A DNA stretch of 64,000 nucleotides from Branchiostoma floridae (taxonomy: Eukaryota > Chordata > Leptocardii > Amphioxiformes > Branchiostomatidae). The position numbers and the translations under genes are program-made. Positions 1 to 12,860 of this stretch are shown here, in pieces (position 1 is the stretch's first letter; every line of letters begins with the position of its first letter). The DNA is taken from positions 6,592,976-6,656,975 of the forward strand of contig NC_049990.1 in NCBI RefSeq assembly GCF_000003815.2, read 5' to 3'. Under the pieces are notes generated by a model. It made no database searches. It was given only the letters and a program-made list of their open reading frames with translations, and was not told where the DNA came from.

Positions 1-3000
1 CAAAACTATGACCCAATTACATTTTGGGCTCCTTTCATTGGTACTGCAACAGAACTATAATCTCCAGACGAATGCAGAATGCAAAACCACCCACGTTTCC
101 CAATTCTCCTAGCACTCTGCCAATTGGTACTGTCGTGCTGACAAAATGATTTTGCCCTTAGGATCTGAAGGTAACTGCGGTTTTTGTACAGTTTGTTCTG
201 AATACATCTAGTCCTTATGTATGCAAAAGTTTGAGCTGCCTGTTCCAAAGCTGCCACGTTTTAACTGAGAATCCAAGAAGTTGAGAATGTACATTCATGT
301 TAAGTTGGGCCTGAGCTACGAGAGCCTCGTAGATTTCTAAAAAGCATTCGACACAGCATGTCTGCAAACCGTTTGAATGGATATATGTGTGTGTGTATGG
401 GTAGATGGATTGAATGAATGAATGAATGAATGAATGAATGAATGAATGAATGAATGAATGAATGAATGAGTTTTGGATGGTGGCTGGAAGCAAAATGTTA
501 ACATTCTCTGCGAAGTGTTTGAATTTTTTATTTATCTATTTATTTATTTATCTTATATTGACCTTCCTTTGAATGAAAAAATGAAGGGATGAATGAATGA
601 AATTCCCATCCATACGCCATGCGCCATTTGAAAGGGACATGTGCAGCCCATAAGAACTGACGTAACGCCCGTAAATAACGTAAACGAAAGATACTGAATT
701 TAGAATGTTGAAAAGGGAAGCCAAATGCCGTCACTAACTATCTACAACGTAAATTATGTAAACGAAAGATACTGAATTTATAGTGTTAAAAACGAAGTAA
801 AATGTCGTCACTATCTACAGCGCAGATACGAGTCCGGGCATTCCTGCAACGCGTCTCGGTAAGTAACAGTAAATGGATAAATTTCCTTTGACGTAAGCCG
901 TAAGATTAAATCTGCGCGTCTCACATCCACCGTGCGCTTACATGTGAGCAAAATGGTTAGGCAGCGACATGCGAATACCGATGAGAGCGTTAAAAAGTCA
1001 TCACGAAGCGGTAGCGGTGTTTTGCGCCGCCAAAACGGTGCGAATACGGCACGGTCACAATTGATTTTGATGTCGTAGAATTTTCAAAAAGGCTGTGACA
1101 AAATATTTCGTACTAAAACAGTTTTTTTCTGTAACAAGACCCAGGAATTATACGGCATGCGCAGAACTATTGCACGCTTCCCTCAGCAGATACCAGTGTA
1201 AAAAATCCATAGAGTTCGATGTCTCCAAAGAAGCAGTTATACCAAAACCTATGCAATAAGCCAAAGCCATATCGAAGATGTCAGATGGAAAGGGTCCAAA
1301 TTTCACAGTCGATACTATATATCAGCGTCGCAATTGCGTTAACTGTTCTATAATCAATGAAAGAGGTACAAAGACATTAATAGCACACTAAACTTTCTTT
1401 AGGGAAAACGTGACCTTCTACTAGACATTCAGTAGTCTTAGTGATGCGAGTTTCACCGCTTTCTTTGTTATTTTTCCATCTCTACAAGTCCGTAAAAGGA
1501 GAGAATGCATGGATAGCCTCAAAGTGATCGTGTTGCTGACTGGCTTCCAGTTTATTCTATTACAAACTGTCAATCTTTCCACAAAAGAAGCCGCGACCAT
1601 TTTACACCGGATTTACGTAAATCCCACAATGGCGAGTGTGAGATCTGATAAAAACGGTTTCCCACTCGTCTTCCTGACGAAACTGTGTCTATAGAAGCTT
1701 TAGGTTTTAACTTGTCACGACGCAGGAGCATGGTATGATACTAGTAGGTGAAGTGTGAATAGCTCACGAATCGCAGTGCCGAAAAGAAATAATTGCCAGC
1801 TAGTTATGTGTTACTAAAGGGTGCACCGGTGGATGACCCGCCTATTCCTCGATGTATATGGTGTCATAACGCCTAGACAATCCGCCGAGTGAGCTAAGAA
1901 AGCAAACACCTTCTCCAGACTATGATTGGGAGATCAAGGTCATTTGTGGTTGGGAGTTGGTCGGACTTTTAAACTTGTTTGCACCAGTCGTAAATAGAAT
2001 TTGAAAAAGAAAGGTCAAGAAAGTCATATCATACTTGGAATAAATCAGAGGGGCGAAGAGGACCTAGAATAGCATGAATCCCTGGCGCCTCCCAACCCAG
2101 CGCAAAACTTGGTCGAGAAGTGGTCTGGAGCAAAGTCGCAAGAGGTAAATTCAGAATGTGTGGCATGTAGGGTTTTGACTCTATAGTGATGACTTAAGAC
2201 CTTCGTACTAGTGTTTCTTATGCAATGCATGTATGTATGTACGTGTGTATCAAAAGATTAAATGTTGCAAACAACCGCTGGGAGAAACATCGTTTCGTCT
2301 TCGGAGAACGATTTGTCTGGACAAGATGAAAAATAATAGAAACACGATCTAGCGGCATTCTTCTAAATATAGCGTCTTATCAGCAACGTCATCAGCCATT
2401 AACATTCGCCGGCACAAAGCCTTAAGAAAACCTCCAAGGAAGCAGTAAGACATGTTCGGTGATGTAGATCCTCCTAGATTCGTTCCGGCCCTTCTTGAAA
2501 GAAGGGTAAGCAAGACGGAGTGGCTCTTATCTACGGGCTCTAACACTGATCCCTCCAAGATGCATGCTGCACACTCAGCAAGTGGGGCGAGTTCGGGGGG
2601 ATTTTATCCTTGACATCCCAGCCCTGGGATGCACTGGATAGGCCATTTCGCGTCTTTAACTGTCATTTTCCGTGCTTCAAAAGAATCAATGTACCTGGTA
2701 GGGTTTTATGTTCTGTTGGGTTAGATATCTGTCCGTCCAGAACATCAGGAAAATCCCGGAATCCCAGGTACTATTTAAAAGACATTCCAGTAGATTTGTT
2801 TCCTTTCCGGCTGTGTGTTCGGCACAGCGGAACGTTAAACATCAGGTAACAGACTATCATTTCATGAGCAGACACGAGGGCGGTCTGTCTTTTCAATTTT
2901 GAGGAAAGCTCTGGGGAGGATTTTCCAGTCAGTCATTCCAGTCGTGTAATCAGCACCAAGGATAGCTCCCCGTGCTTAACGGATCGGAAAGCGTGGGCTG

Positions 3001-3019
3001 CCCCGAGCAGGGTCCGTAA
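1..3019. other. No gene recognised; intergenic sequence
   Basis: Short ORFs here are unconvincing on both strands. Visible structure: the microsatellite at 410-469, a (TTTA)n run at about 527-552, and a 75-base tandem duplication around gtaaacgaaagatactgaat (677-750 and 756-823). Confidence 0.7.
410..469. repeat. (TGAA)n microsatellite
   Basis: About 15 perfect tetranucleotide units. Confidence 0.98.
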
Positions 3020-4015
3020 TCATGTTCTTGACTCGTATGCACGTCATTACTTCACGCAGAGATGAGTTTAGTGGTCGTTTCTGTCCCGAATACTTTAGAC
3101 AACAAAAAGAGGATATCTCAAAATATCTGCTCTTTGTAACCTCCTCGCACGTCATTGCCTCATACAGGAGTTTTGTGGACGTTTCTGTCCCGAATACTTC
3201 AAACAACAAAAAGGGGATATCTCAAAATATCTGCTCTATGTAACCTCTTTGTACGTCATTACTTCACGCAGACAACACAGTGAAGAGGATTTCTTAAAAT
3301 GTCTACTTTACGCAACCCCATTGCCTCAGACAAAAATAAGTTTTAGTAGGCGATTCTGCCCCGAAACAGATAAAAAAGATGACCAAAATACCTGTTTTAC
3401 GTAACCTGTATGCACGTCATTACTCACGCAGTGAAGAGTTTAGTGGAAATTTCTGTCCCAAACAGACAACACAAGAGGATTTCTCAAAATGTCTGCTTTA
3501 TGCAACCTCATTGCCTTACACAGTTCTAAATAAGTTACTAGTAAGTGGGTGATTCTGCCTCGAACAGATAAAAAAAGATTATAGAAATACCCTCAATGGA
3601 CGTCATTGCTTCATTCAGAGATGATTTTAGTGGGCGTTTCTCTTCCAAACAGACAAAAAAATAATTTCTCAAACTAACTGCTTCATGTAATCTCTATGGA
3701 CGTCCTGCCTCACACAAGGATGAGTGGGCGATTCTTCTCCAAAAAGACAAAAAAAGAATTTCTCAAAATACCTACTTTATGTAACCTCTATGGACGTCAT
3801 GCCCCACACAGGGATGAGTATAGTGGGCGACTCTGTCACAAAGAGATGAAAACCTTCTCAAAATATCTGTTTCTTTATGACCTGTATATATTTCAATAAC
3901 TTCACAAAAGGATAAGTTTAGTGGGCGATTCTGACGCAAACAGACCAAACGAAGAATTTCTCAACAAGTCTGGTTTACGTAACCTGTATGCTCGTCATGA
4001 CATTGCTTTAGACAG
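3020..4015. repeat. Minisatellite of about 100-base units
   Basis: About ten diverged units, each with acgtcattacttcacgcag, gatgagtttagtgggcg, ttctgtccc, aaacagacaa and tttctcaaaatatctgct. Unit starts near 3040, 3152, 3254, 3413, 3601, 3701, 3796 and 3993, with weaker ones between. Several units stay open on both strands, which creates spurious small ORFs. Confidence 0.9.
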
Positions 4016-4384
4016 GGGTAATTTTGGCGAATGTCTCTGTCCCACACTTTCTGCTCTAGTACAGCATATTTTAAGTCTTGCCTGGTGGTGGATAGAACGC
4101 CGTCATCTCAATTCCAATAGCCCTTGGGCCACACAACTTTGTGCAACACTACAGCGGTGGGCTAGTCCACTGCTGGTAATGGTGTGTGCTAACATGTTGA
4201 ACTATCATACTCTTTGCCAAGTGCCGAGTGTTAAGAAAAGAAAGCAGTAACATTTTTAAAGTTTTCGGAATTTTTTTCTCGTTTTTTCTCACAGCGGTGG
4301 CGGTAATATAAGTTTGCCAACTTTAGTGTGCCATCACTACGTCTGTTGTCTGATAATCTGAAGTAGAAAAAAGGTTTTCGGTAT

Positions 4385-4455
4385 GACCCGGCGAGGATCA
4401 AACGCACGACCTGCCAAATGCAACACGAACTCACAACCCACTTGGCCAGTACACA
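4385..4455 (-). mobile_element. tRNA-like SINE head or tRNA pseudogene
   Basis: On the minus strand: tggccaagtggg (A-box pattern), an anticodon-arm-like stretch, then gcgtttgatcctcgcc (B-box pattern). A body containing ctacttcagattatcagac follows. The acceptor stem pairs poorly, so this is unlikely to be a working tRNA. Confidence 0.45.
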
Positions 4456-7400
4456 GGAAGGGACAGAACCCAGATTAATTACAGTCTGGTGCGATCGAAG
4501 TGTATTTTGTACTTGGACACGACCTACAGTCGCTTGGGGGAGGCGGTATTGATATCTATAACCTTGACAGGTAAAAGAAAGATATGTTGTTCCTGTTGCG
4601 TACTGCAGGAGCAGTGAATCCGGCCGGCCCGCGGTATCCGGTCGATAGAGCCGCTCCCGGCGTCGCGTGTGGCAGGGCTAGTCTGAGCCAGTGCCATCCT
4701 GGTTAGTTTACCGGGGTTCTCATACTCTCGGTTGTGAAGATAAAGGAGCGGAAAGGCTCTGCAATGGCCACTTTATCTTGCTTCACAGAAATATTAATTC
4801 ATCTACATTAGTTTTAAGTACTTAAAAGTGGATGAATGGTGGGATATAGTTTGCACACGTCTATAAAGGGCATCTCCCTCCTTGCTATACGACCTATATA
4901 TTCTGTTACAAAATGATATTCATCCTCCATTCTACCTGAACTAAACTACATGTACATGCATAATGGTTGATCCATGCGAGTTCTTCTATTCAGAATGTCT
5001 GTTCCTAGACTTAATGCCATAATATACGTTTCCTTTTCTTCCTTTTTGTTTAATCTCCTAAATTACTCTATGTTTACACAATTAAAAAGATTGAAACGCA
5101 CCAAAGACATCGGGCAGTCAAGCTAAAAGTGGAATGTGGGGCAATGTTGATGAAACATACTAATTGATTAGATAATCACTTAATGGATCCATTATCTGAT
5201 TGATGCTCTGCGTATGTACTACTTTTGTGTTTCAAGATGGCGTCCGTTAATGTGAAAGATTTACTGTAAACCCGTTAATTTTTGCTTGATTTAGCACTAG
5301 GAGGGCAAAAGATATTTTCGCGTTGTTTTACGTTCGGGAAGGAAACAATTTTGCAGTACAATAGTAATACAAAACATATGGCACATTACAAAATGTACAT
5401 TCGCACTGTCATAATCTTGCGATCGAGAGCTGAGCGCGAAAACAGCGCAAAAAAAAACCCACCGCCAACATTTCAAGATTTACTGTATTCATATTTCATA
5501 AGATGACAGGATTATCCTTTCATGTATGTGACCTTTTGGACAATGCTCTCTCCCCTCTCAATCAGTTTACGCTGTATAATGTTCCATATTTGTTTTGCAT
5601 GTCTCATCATGCTGTATGACTATGTATCGTGACAGGGCGTGTAGTGTCGCCATGGCGTCCGACTGGATGACGTCCGTAGACAAAATTTTGTTTGCATGAA
5701 TTCATTTACAAAGACATGGGGTTGGTAGTCAACAACCTTGTTAGAATTTAGACTAGCTTGTTGCATGTATTACTTCGCATTCTCGTATATAGGGCTGATT
5801 TTCTGGGTAACGGTTATACTCAAAATATCGATCACTGAATGTATAACGAGAATGGCATCCGACAACAAATATGGCGGCAAGCACATCCTTAGAATGCCAA
5901 AAGATACACCTGCGAAAAAGCTCTGTAATTCTCAGTATTACTTATAGGCTCCAACATATACAAGTCACGTAAAGGAGGGACATCGTGTGAATCTGTTTAG
6001 CATCTTGAAAGCAGACCCGAAGCACAAAAGACAATGTCCTCCTACGATAGAAAAAACTTAAAGAGCATGGATCTTACATGAGGCAAAACAACATAATAGT
6101 AGAATATGAAGACGTTTGAATGACAGCAGTTGCAGAAATCAGCACAAGATGCAGCCCAAAGTTACAATATTGGTAAAATCAAGAGCAAATTCATCTTTGA
6201 ACTTAAACTTTAGACCATAAAACGTTGCAAACGTAAGCGATTCTAGATCTCTTGAATACATATATTTTCCAGTCGTAGGCTAGGGTCTCCAACTAGAACA
6301 CTAAACGGTCTTACCCCAGGGACAAACCTCTTTCAGAAGGTACATGTGGCAGCCTGGAACGAAAATGGCCTTGTACTCATCACAATTACATCTTGTATTC
6401 CGAGTACATCTTGCTTTGTAATCCGTACGCAATACTAGAAGTACATGATGTATGCCAAAGATCTCTATTCAAGCGGTGTGCGTAGAACATATATGATCCT
6501 TACGTTGAACTCAGAGCTAGATCGACAAACAGCCTTTTTATATACCACAGAAAGCACATCTTGTATTCCGAGCGTCTCTTGCGCACATGTAAGCCGAACG
6601 CGTAGTAATACACAATGACAAATCATCCCCACGCAAGCAACGTGCGTAAATGATATGATCCCTGCGTTCCACTCAATCGTAATGGCCCCAGGTTATATGA
6701 GCTGTGCGTCATATCTTACGACTTATTCGCGTAATCTTTAACGACTCTTTACTTACATCTTAGAAATCTTAACGACCCGGGTAGCCTGTTCGGTCGTAAA
6801 ACCGGCCGGTCGAACTCAAGATCAACAACCTGCTTGACGACTTTTATTTTATTTCCCTGTTTTAGCTGTTTATAACTCCTCGTTAACATCGAATCGCCGC
6901 AATTCGCTGCTCTGTATAAGCTCGTTCGTGCGCACAACTGCGCATGTACAGGTGAAGCGAAGGCTGTAGACTTGTAAACAATTCTTGTCACGACCATGCT
7001 TTATCAAGGTCCACATATCCAGACTCGTTTTGTAATTGTCTAGGTGGCCTTCATCTTTGACTATGTATCACATGTCATGTGTTGAAGGGCTTATTCCGAC
7101 GTCACAGAACAAATTTCATTTTTCCAAACTTTTCTATTTTACTAGTTTAGTGCTCAGTATTCAAACGCCTCATCGACATGAAAGTGCCAAGGTTGAGGCC
7201 TGTATCGTACGACATCACCTACAATATTCTATCAGAAGATTATCAAATTCATGCTGTTTTGAGCTGCAAGATTGTGTAATGTTTTCACAAGTTCAAATTA
7301 TTAAAGTATTTGCAATTACTACCGTTCTTGTTATCTACAATACAACGTCGATATCGCATTGTCGTACTGGTATCAAAGACTGCAATATCCGATCGACCCA

Positions 7401-7470
7401 AGCCACGGCATTGGATTTTCTCAGCCCTACTCACCTTCACATTGCGTTACGCTATGCGATTGTAATCTTC
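4456..7470. other. No gene recognised; intergenic sequence
   Basis: Unremarkable AT-rich sequence. An aagatttactgta motif at 5257 recurs at about 5473, bracketing a segment with gttcggg and gcgcgaaaacagcgc remnants that may be a decayed member of the CTGTAAATGC palindromic family. A paired cacatcttgtattccgag occurs near 6388 and 6546. Confidence 0.6.
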
Positions 7471-7475
7471 GAGAA

Positions 7476-7785
7476 GATCTTAAGATAGCATAAGATAGTA
7501 TCAAAAGCTGTCAAAGGAGTAAAGCCGGCCTAGAAGTGTGTACGGCTACCGGTGGATCTGCAGCAGAACGCACTGGTCAAAGGCTAGTCATAATCAGGAA
7601 TTTTTTAGTTTTAGTTATCAAACTGTAATAAAACTGCGTTTTGGGGAAAAGGTGCGAATTATGTCGGGCGCCCGGCGAAAGGTACCGTCTTCGGTAGCAA
7701 ATACATACTCCTAGGCTGGCTACACTCCTCTGCCAGCTTTTGATACTATTTCATGCTGCCTTAGGATCTGCTTGGAGATCCATGC
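7476..7785. mobile_element. Diverged, enlarged TAATCTCC-family palindromic element
   Basis: The left part (gcataagatagtatcaaaag, then agccggcctag) and the right part (ctaggctggctacactcc, then agcttttgatactatttc, then aggatctgcttggagat) match the arms of 8909-9081. About 190 bases of other sequence lie between them. Confidence 0.6.
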
Positions 7786-8007
7786 GATTGACTTATGACG
7801 GTGATGTAATTGATAGTGACATGAGCCGTAAAACTCGCTGATGCGTCAAAATCTGTGCACGATATGATGAGTGCAGATATTGCGTGTAAACGATCGTTTG
7901 TGATGATTCAACGTCACAGATTTCAAACCGCAGACATATATATTATATTTTCCACTAAACGTCATCTGTCGTCGTACAAATGGTCAGGACTCGGTCACAT
8001 TGGTCCA

Positions 8008-8135
8008 TCGACGCTCTTACTAGTGAATTAATGAGGCAGAGGGGTGATATCACATTTTTTCACTAATAGACACAATGACACAATCATTTGTGAAAAAAAT
8101 GAGATAGCACCCCTCTATCACATTAATTCTCTAGA
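8008..8135. repeat. Inverted pair of a 55-base repeat
   Basis: The unit tgtctattagtgaaaaa, tgtgatagcacccctctatc, acattaattcactag appears here as two inverted copies facing each other. The same unit is in direct tandem at 15736-15862. Confidence 0.75.
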
Positions 8136-8908
8136 TAGAGTTATACAGAAATCATCTTGTGTTCAGTCTAGGATTTAAAGATGTAGACATCACACGCCCA
8201 CCCATCCCCCAAGCCTTTGCCTGATGCCTGAAGCCCATCATCAGAACAAAGAATGCACCAAAAAAGAAATTTTATTCTGTGCTGAAATTTTATGGGTACT
8301 ACATATCCAATTTTGGCTACTCAATGCTGGCTCAAATGGAAAGCGGCCAGACGCTAGCTGCAAGCTTCTACGTCCATGTACATTGCGTCATACCTACGCT
8401 ATACGCGCTCAGCAAAGTCCTAGAAAAGCTTCACCATAACTTTCAGTTATCCCAAGATAACCGGTATCATAAGGAGCCCTGTGACTCGGATTTTCTTCTC
8501 GGATCAGTCTGCCAAAGCCTCGCAAACTGAGAACCTTTCTCAGGAGGAACACGAGAAGTCAGCTATGACGTCACCAAGGCGCGGAGCTAAGGTGATCGGC
8601 GCGCCTCATTTACAGACACAAGGCGCTGAGAGAGACGCTTAAGTCATCCACAGGTCAGACGTCAAACTATAAGAGAAGATATACAGTCCCTCCGTCACAA
8701 TGCTGACTATACTATTAGGGTTATCACGTTAACAACCTCAGGGGTTAAGTGTACGAGTTATATTAGGGTTATCGCATAACAAACTTCGGGTGGTGGAGGC
8801 AAGTGATTGAGTTTTATTGAAAGCTACAAATGCTTTAAAAAAATATGTGTATCCTGTAATCTGTGAGCATATGAATATAGTGCAAAAGTAAGGATACAAA
8901 ATCATGTA
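8136..8908. other. No gene recognised
   Basis: Short overlapping ORFs only. A TGACGTCA palindrome occurs near 8564 in a GC-rich patch; a gttaggttatcac-type duplication lies at about 8712-8780. Confidence 0.6.
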
Positions 8909-9081
8909 TAATCTCCAAGCAGATCCTACGGTAGCATAAGATAGTATCAAAAGCTACCAGAGGAGTGAAGCCGGCTTAGGAGTGTGTTTTGCTACATGGC
9001 AAATGGACACCTCTTGGCTGACTACACTCCTTGGCCACTTTGGTACTATTTTATGCCATTGTAGGATCTGCTTGGAGATTA
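8909..9081. mobile_element. hAT-type short palindromic element, TAATCTCC family
   Basis: Terminal inverted repeats begin TAATCTCCAAGCAGATCC and continue tacggtagcataa. A perfect 8-bp target duplication, ATCATGTA, flanks it (8901-8908 and 9082-9089), which is the hAT signature. At 173 bases it has no coding capacity. Confidence 0.9.
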
Positions 9082-9224
9082 ATCATGTAAAGATTCAGTA
9101 CTACAAAGAGAAAACGTGGACCGGTAACATTTTTCAAAAGACAACTTCAGCCAACTTCAGCTTATTTTTGTGCCTCATTTCAGAATTAATATTTTATTTT
9201 CAATGCAGTACTTTTTCTGTATGC

Positions 9225-9345
9225 AAAAATGCAAATATTCAAAGGCCATGTAGCTGTTCTCTCATTGGTGGAACCGCTACCTGCCATTCTCTCATTGGTT
9301 GAACTGATAATTGTGATGGACAGTCAGGATCGGTCTACTACTGAA
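9225..9345. repeat. Segment shared with 12745-12860
   Basis: gaaccgctacctgccattctctcattggttgaactgataattgtgatgga-type sequence here recurs beside the Tc1-like element as gatccgctaattgccattctctcattgattg and catgatcggtctact. About 115 bases, clearly related. Confidence 0.7.
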
Positions 9346-9559
9346 TTCAAACAATCTCTTTGTCATTTTGTGAGGAAAATATTTCCACACACACCCAAAA
9401 AATCGGGACATGGAATAGTCCTTATTGACAAAATGGGAGAGGTTAAGGTCATCTTGAACGAGGTAAACTAATTTCGGAAATTGCAGCTACCCCAAATGAC
9501 GTTTTTAAGATGGGTTGCTGCGAATGGCATCACCGGTGACGTCATCACAAACGCATGCC

Positions 9560-10605
9560 TACGCAGGACGCGTAATTGACATTGGCATCCCGGTTGTCTA
9601 TTACATTTATCGCCATCGTAAGTACCGAAAATAACCGAGCACGGACCGAGAACACTGGACCGTATTGATTGGACTGTATGGATGACATCCGCTGGGCACT
9701 CAAAAACGGATGCGAGCGTGCGATGGAAAAAAGGTTGGACCCCAAAAAAGATTTCCGTCATTGTGAAATCTAAGCGATCAGAAAGGTTGCATATATCAAG
9801 TAATTGAAAACACACAACAATGTTTACACAATATATATACACTTCATTTCTTTTTCTATTCTTTTACATCTTCCTCTATGACTTAGTTATCGCTCCTTAG
9901 TATCCGCTTTTCTTAATCTTTATGAATTAACGGTATGCAGATTCCTTTTTACGATATAGGTGATATACAGTGTCGCTGCATTTTTTGGAAAACGGGAAAA
10001 TTGATTCACGCACTTGTAAATGCCATCCATAAAACCACGTCAGTGTGTCCTTATCGATGATCGAGTTGCTTTTATGCCGGCTTTTGTGACAGCCTATTAC
10101 ATTTATTGCAGTTACGCGAGGCCTTGGGTTTATCTTAGTATCGGAAATCACTGGGAACGGATCGGGAAGCTGGTCGGCAGTAAATTTGTTTCTATTTCAG
10201 CTTTTGTGACTGTCTATTACATTTATTGGTTTTTATGCACGACCCCGGAAGTATCCGAAACACATATCGACAGTGAACCTGGAGGTTTTGTTCCAATTCC
10301 AACTTTCCTGACTATCGAATTTATCGATCTTAAGCACGGCCTTGGAAATATCGAAAATAACTGCCTACCGAACAACCAAGAAACTTTTGTATATACAAAT
10401 AACATCGTTTTTGAAGATGCTTATAAAGTATTTTATAAGATATGTTTTCAAGCTTTGCGAGATGCAAGCCACCGTTTCTTGGAATACAGGATTTTTACGT
10501 GAACAGCCAGCAAATTACACCCTTTATGAATATAGCAATAACATGTCTATAACACGTGTTTTCTTCAAGCTTTGCGGAATACAAACCATCGTTTCTTGGA
10601 AATCC
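9560..10605. repeat. Low-copy tandem-like repeats around 10.0-10.6 kb
   Basis: A unit containing ttgtgacagcctattacatt and tattg recurs at about 9585, 10085, 10205 and, weaker, 10305. A second unit with caagctttgcg, then accgtttcttggaa, occurs at about 10448 and 10567. The three units make the 160-codon plus ORF at 10020-10502 internally repetitive. Confidence 0.6.
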
Positions 10606-11474
10606 TAATCTAATACGTGACTAGCAAAACAAATTACATAGACACGGGCCCTTATATCTCCACTTTACCAGTCAACAATTTTTTTCGATGATCCAATTGA
10701 TGTAAAAAAAAGATTAAAAAGATATAAAAAACGGAAGTTCCGCTGCAGTACCAAGGGAAGCCGCTAGGAGGGCCCGGAATCTCATCATTTTCAGCCTTTG
10801 TAACATCGCACCAACACACTAAGTATGAAATCAAATCATCCAGCCGTTCTTGAGTTATCTTGTTCAAAGACATACCAACAGACGCTGGTGAAAATATAAC
10901 CTCCATGCCTTTCAAGGCACTACAGTTAGAAATTCAACCGCTGTTCGCCTTTGAAATCCCGCGGTGCCGCCTGCGATCATTTCTGATTTGCCCCCCTTCA
11001 ACCAGAGTGACACAAGAAGTGATGAGCGCCGAGGCTGATCGTATAAAATTGTTTTCGCTTCGCGCGCTGAATAATTTATACCCAGCCGTGTAGTGATTTT
11101 CCTCTCTCTCTCCAGACGAGGTGTAGTCGGAGTTCTTATGTTGTGTTATGCAACATCACAGCGTCACGGCACATTGGTCCTGCTCGCTATACTGTGTTAT
11201 CTCTTTACAGTGGCTCCCGAGGGGGGTGTATGTTGGATTACGGTGTGATGTTCCTTGAAGTACAAACGGAATAAATCGCGAAGGACTAGAAAAGTCGAAC
11301 GCTTATCGAATGATTATGAGTTGGTTTTAAAATCAATTAGAGTTGAGAATAAAATGGCCGATCCGTACTTCCGTCAAAACGTAGAAAAGCATCTAGCAAA
11401 AAAACATCAAAATATGGAAATATTTGAAGGACACGTATCCACTTTAGAGACAACGTTAACGTGTCCTTCAAATA
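10606..11474. other. No gene recognised
   Basis: Small ORFs only. A hairpin (gaaggacacgt...acgtgtccttc) at about 11427-11470 sits immediately left of the Tc1-like element. Confidence 0.6.
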
Positions 11475-12729
11475 CACTCGGCACAAAAAGTTTGGAATAT
11501 CAACTTTGGTATATCATATTTCCGTTATTTATGCATCAATTTCAATGTACTATATGTCAATAGATAGCTTGTGTGATTTTCTTTCCTATGGTATCAAACT
11601 TATTATGATTGTAAACACATGAAATGAGCACAAGGCCTGCTTACATGAGTGGGTCACGAAAAAAAAGTGCCCAAATTCCCCTGCTTCTGTTCAACACTGT
11701 ATTGTCCTGTTGATATTGGCGCGTGTGTTACTGGTTCAATCAATCCTTTTTTCACCTCACACTTGGTATACGGAACATACAAGGTTTTAGCACGCTTAGA
11801 GTAGAGTATATCTGCCCTTTTGATAGTCGGATGGACAAATCAAAGCACGGATGCGGCAAGGAGAACCGCACGTTGACACGACAAGAGTAACTTTCGGCAT
11901 TTGGTGGTGGAGGCAGCGTCATGGTGTGGGCGGTATAACCGCCATAGGAAAAACAAGACTCGTCATCATTCCATGTAACTTCAATGTGGTGAGATATAGG
12001 GACACCATCCTCCATCCAGTAGCAATATCCTACCTCTTCAATATTGGACCAAATGCCATTCTGCAAGATTACAACACCAGTCCACACAGAGAAAGGACCA
12101 TTGGATGCTGGAGTACAGTCTTAGGGAATAGCCTTCCTACAGCTTATGGCTAGCACTTGATTGATCACCTCTTGCCATGGTTCAGATTTTTTGCTTGAAT
12201 AAAGAGTAACAGTAGCTTTGATTGACATGTCCTGTTTATTCAACTTGCCTTCATTCATAAGTCAATACCGACGGAAGAAAATGAGCAGAATGGAGTGATT
12301 GACTTTAGTAGGGTAATTTTGGCACTTTATCTTTAGGACCCCCTGTACGTAAGCAGGCCTGGTACTCGTTTCATGAATTTACACTCATAAAATACTCTAC
12401 TCAGATATGCCAAAAAGAAACTTGGATGTTCTGTATACCAAACGGTAGGTGAAAAAGGGATTGATTGAATCATTGTCACCCGCGGCCATAACAACCGGAC
12501 GATACAGTTTTGAACAAAAACGGGGGAATTTGGGCACTTTTTTTTCGTGACCCACTCACGTTAGCAGGCCTAATGTATGTTCCATGAGTTAACAATGATA
12601 ATGAGTCTCATACCATTGGAAAGAAAATCATGCAAGCTTTCTATTGATATATAACATATTGAAATTGATGCAGAAACAACAGAAATATGATCAACCGAAG
12701 TTGATATTCCAAACTTTTTGTGCTGAGTG
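11475..12729. mobile_element. Tc1/mariner-like element with long terminal inverted repeats
   Basis: The ends CACTCGGCACAAAAAGTTTG and its complement are flanked on both sides by TA, the Tc1/mariner target. The inverted arms run about 330 bases each (11475-11806 and 12388-12729) and share gtgggtcacgaaaaaa and gtgcccaaattccc. Between them, on the plus strand, is a broken transposase (separate entry). Length is near that of simple Tc1-type elements, but the long arms are unusual. Confidence 0.85.
11850..12240 (+). pseudogene. Degraded Tc1/mariner transposase
   Basis: The plus strand reads GGGSVMVWA, then after a frameshift GITAIGKTRL, YRDTILHPVA and GPNAILQDYNTSPHRERTI. These echo the Tc1 transposase order GGGSVMVWG, YR-x-x-L-x-x-x-V, and the D-N-x-x-PH catalytic block, which here has an extra residue. 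The N-terminal DNA-binding region is absent, so it cannot encode an active enzyme. Confidence 0.75.
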
Positions 12730-12744
12730 TATTTGCATTTTTAA

Positions 12745-12860
12745 TGCTCAAGTTTGACAAATGAGAGAGCTTTCTCATTAGTCGATCCGCTAATTGCCAT
12801 TCTCTCATTGATTGAAATGATAACTGTGATAGGAAGTCATGATCGGTCTACTGGATCTGA
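12745..12860. repeat. Segment shared with 9225-9345
   Basis: Partner of the 9225 segment, abutting the right end of the Tc1-like element. It may mark an older repeat into which that element inserted. Confidence 0.65.

Noticed and set aside
3020-4015. CRISPR-like spacing of repeats
   Set aside because: The units are diverged tandem copies with no constant repeat/variable spacer pattern, in a eukaryotic genome.
4385-4455. Functional tRNA gene
   Set aside because: A- and B-box-like blocks are present but the acceptor stem pairs poorly, so it is listed only as tRNA-like. The same applies to 54685-54765.
11752-12087. 111-codon minus ORF
   Set aside because: It is the antisense of the Tc1-like transposase remnant, which reads sensibly on the plus strand.
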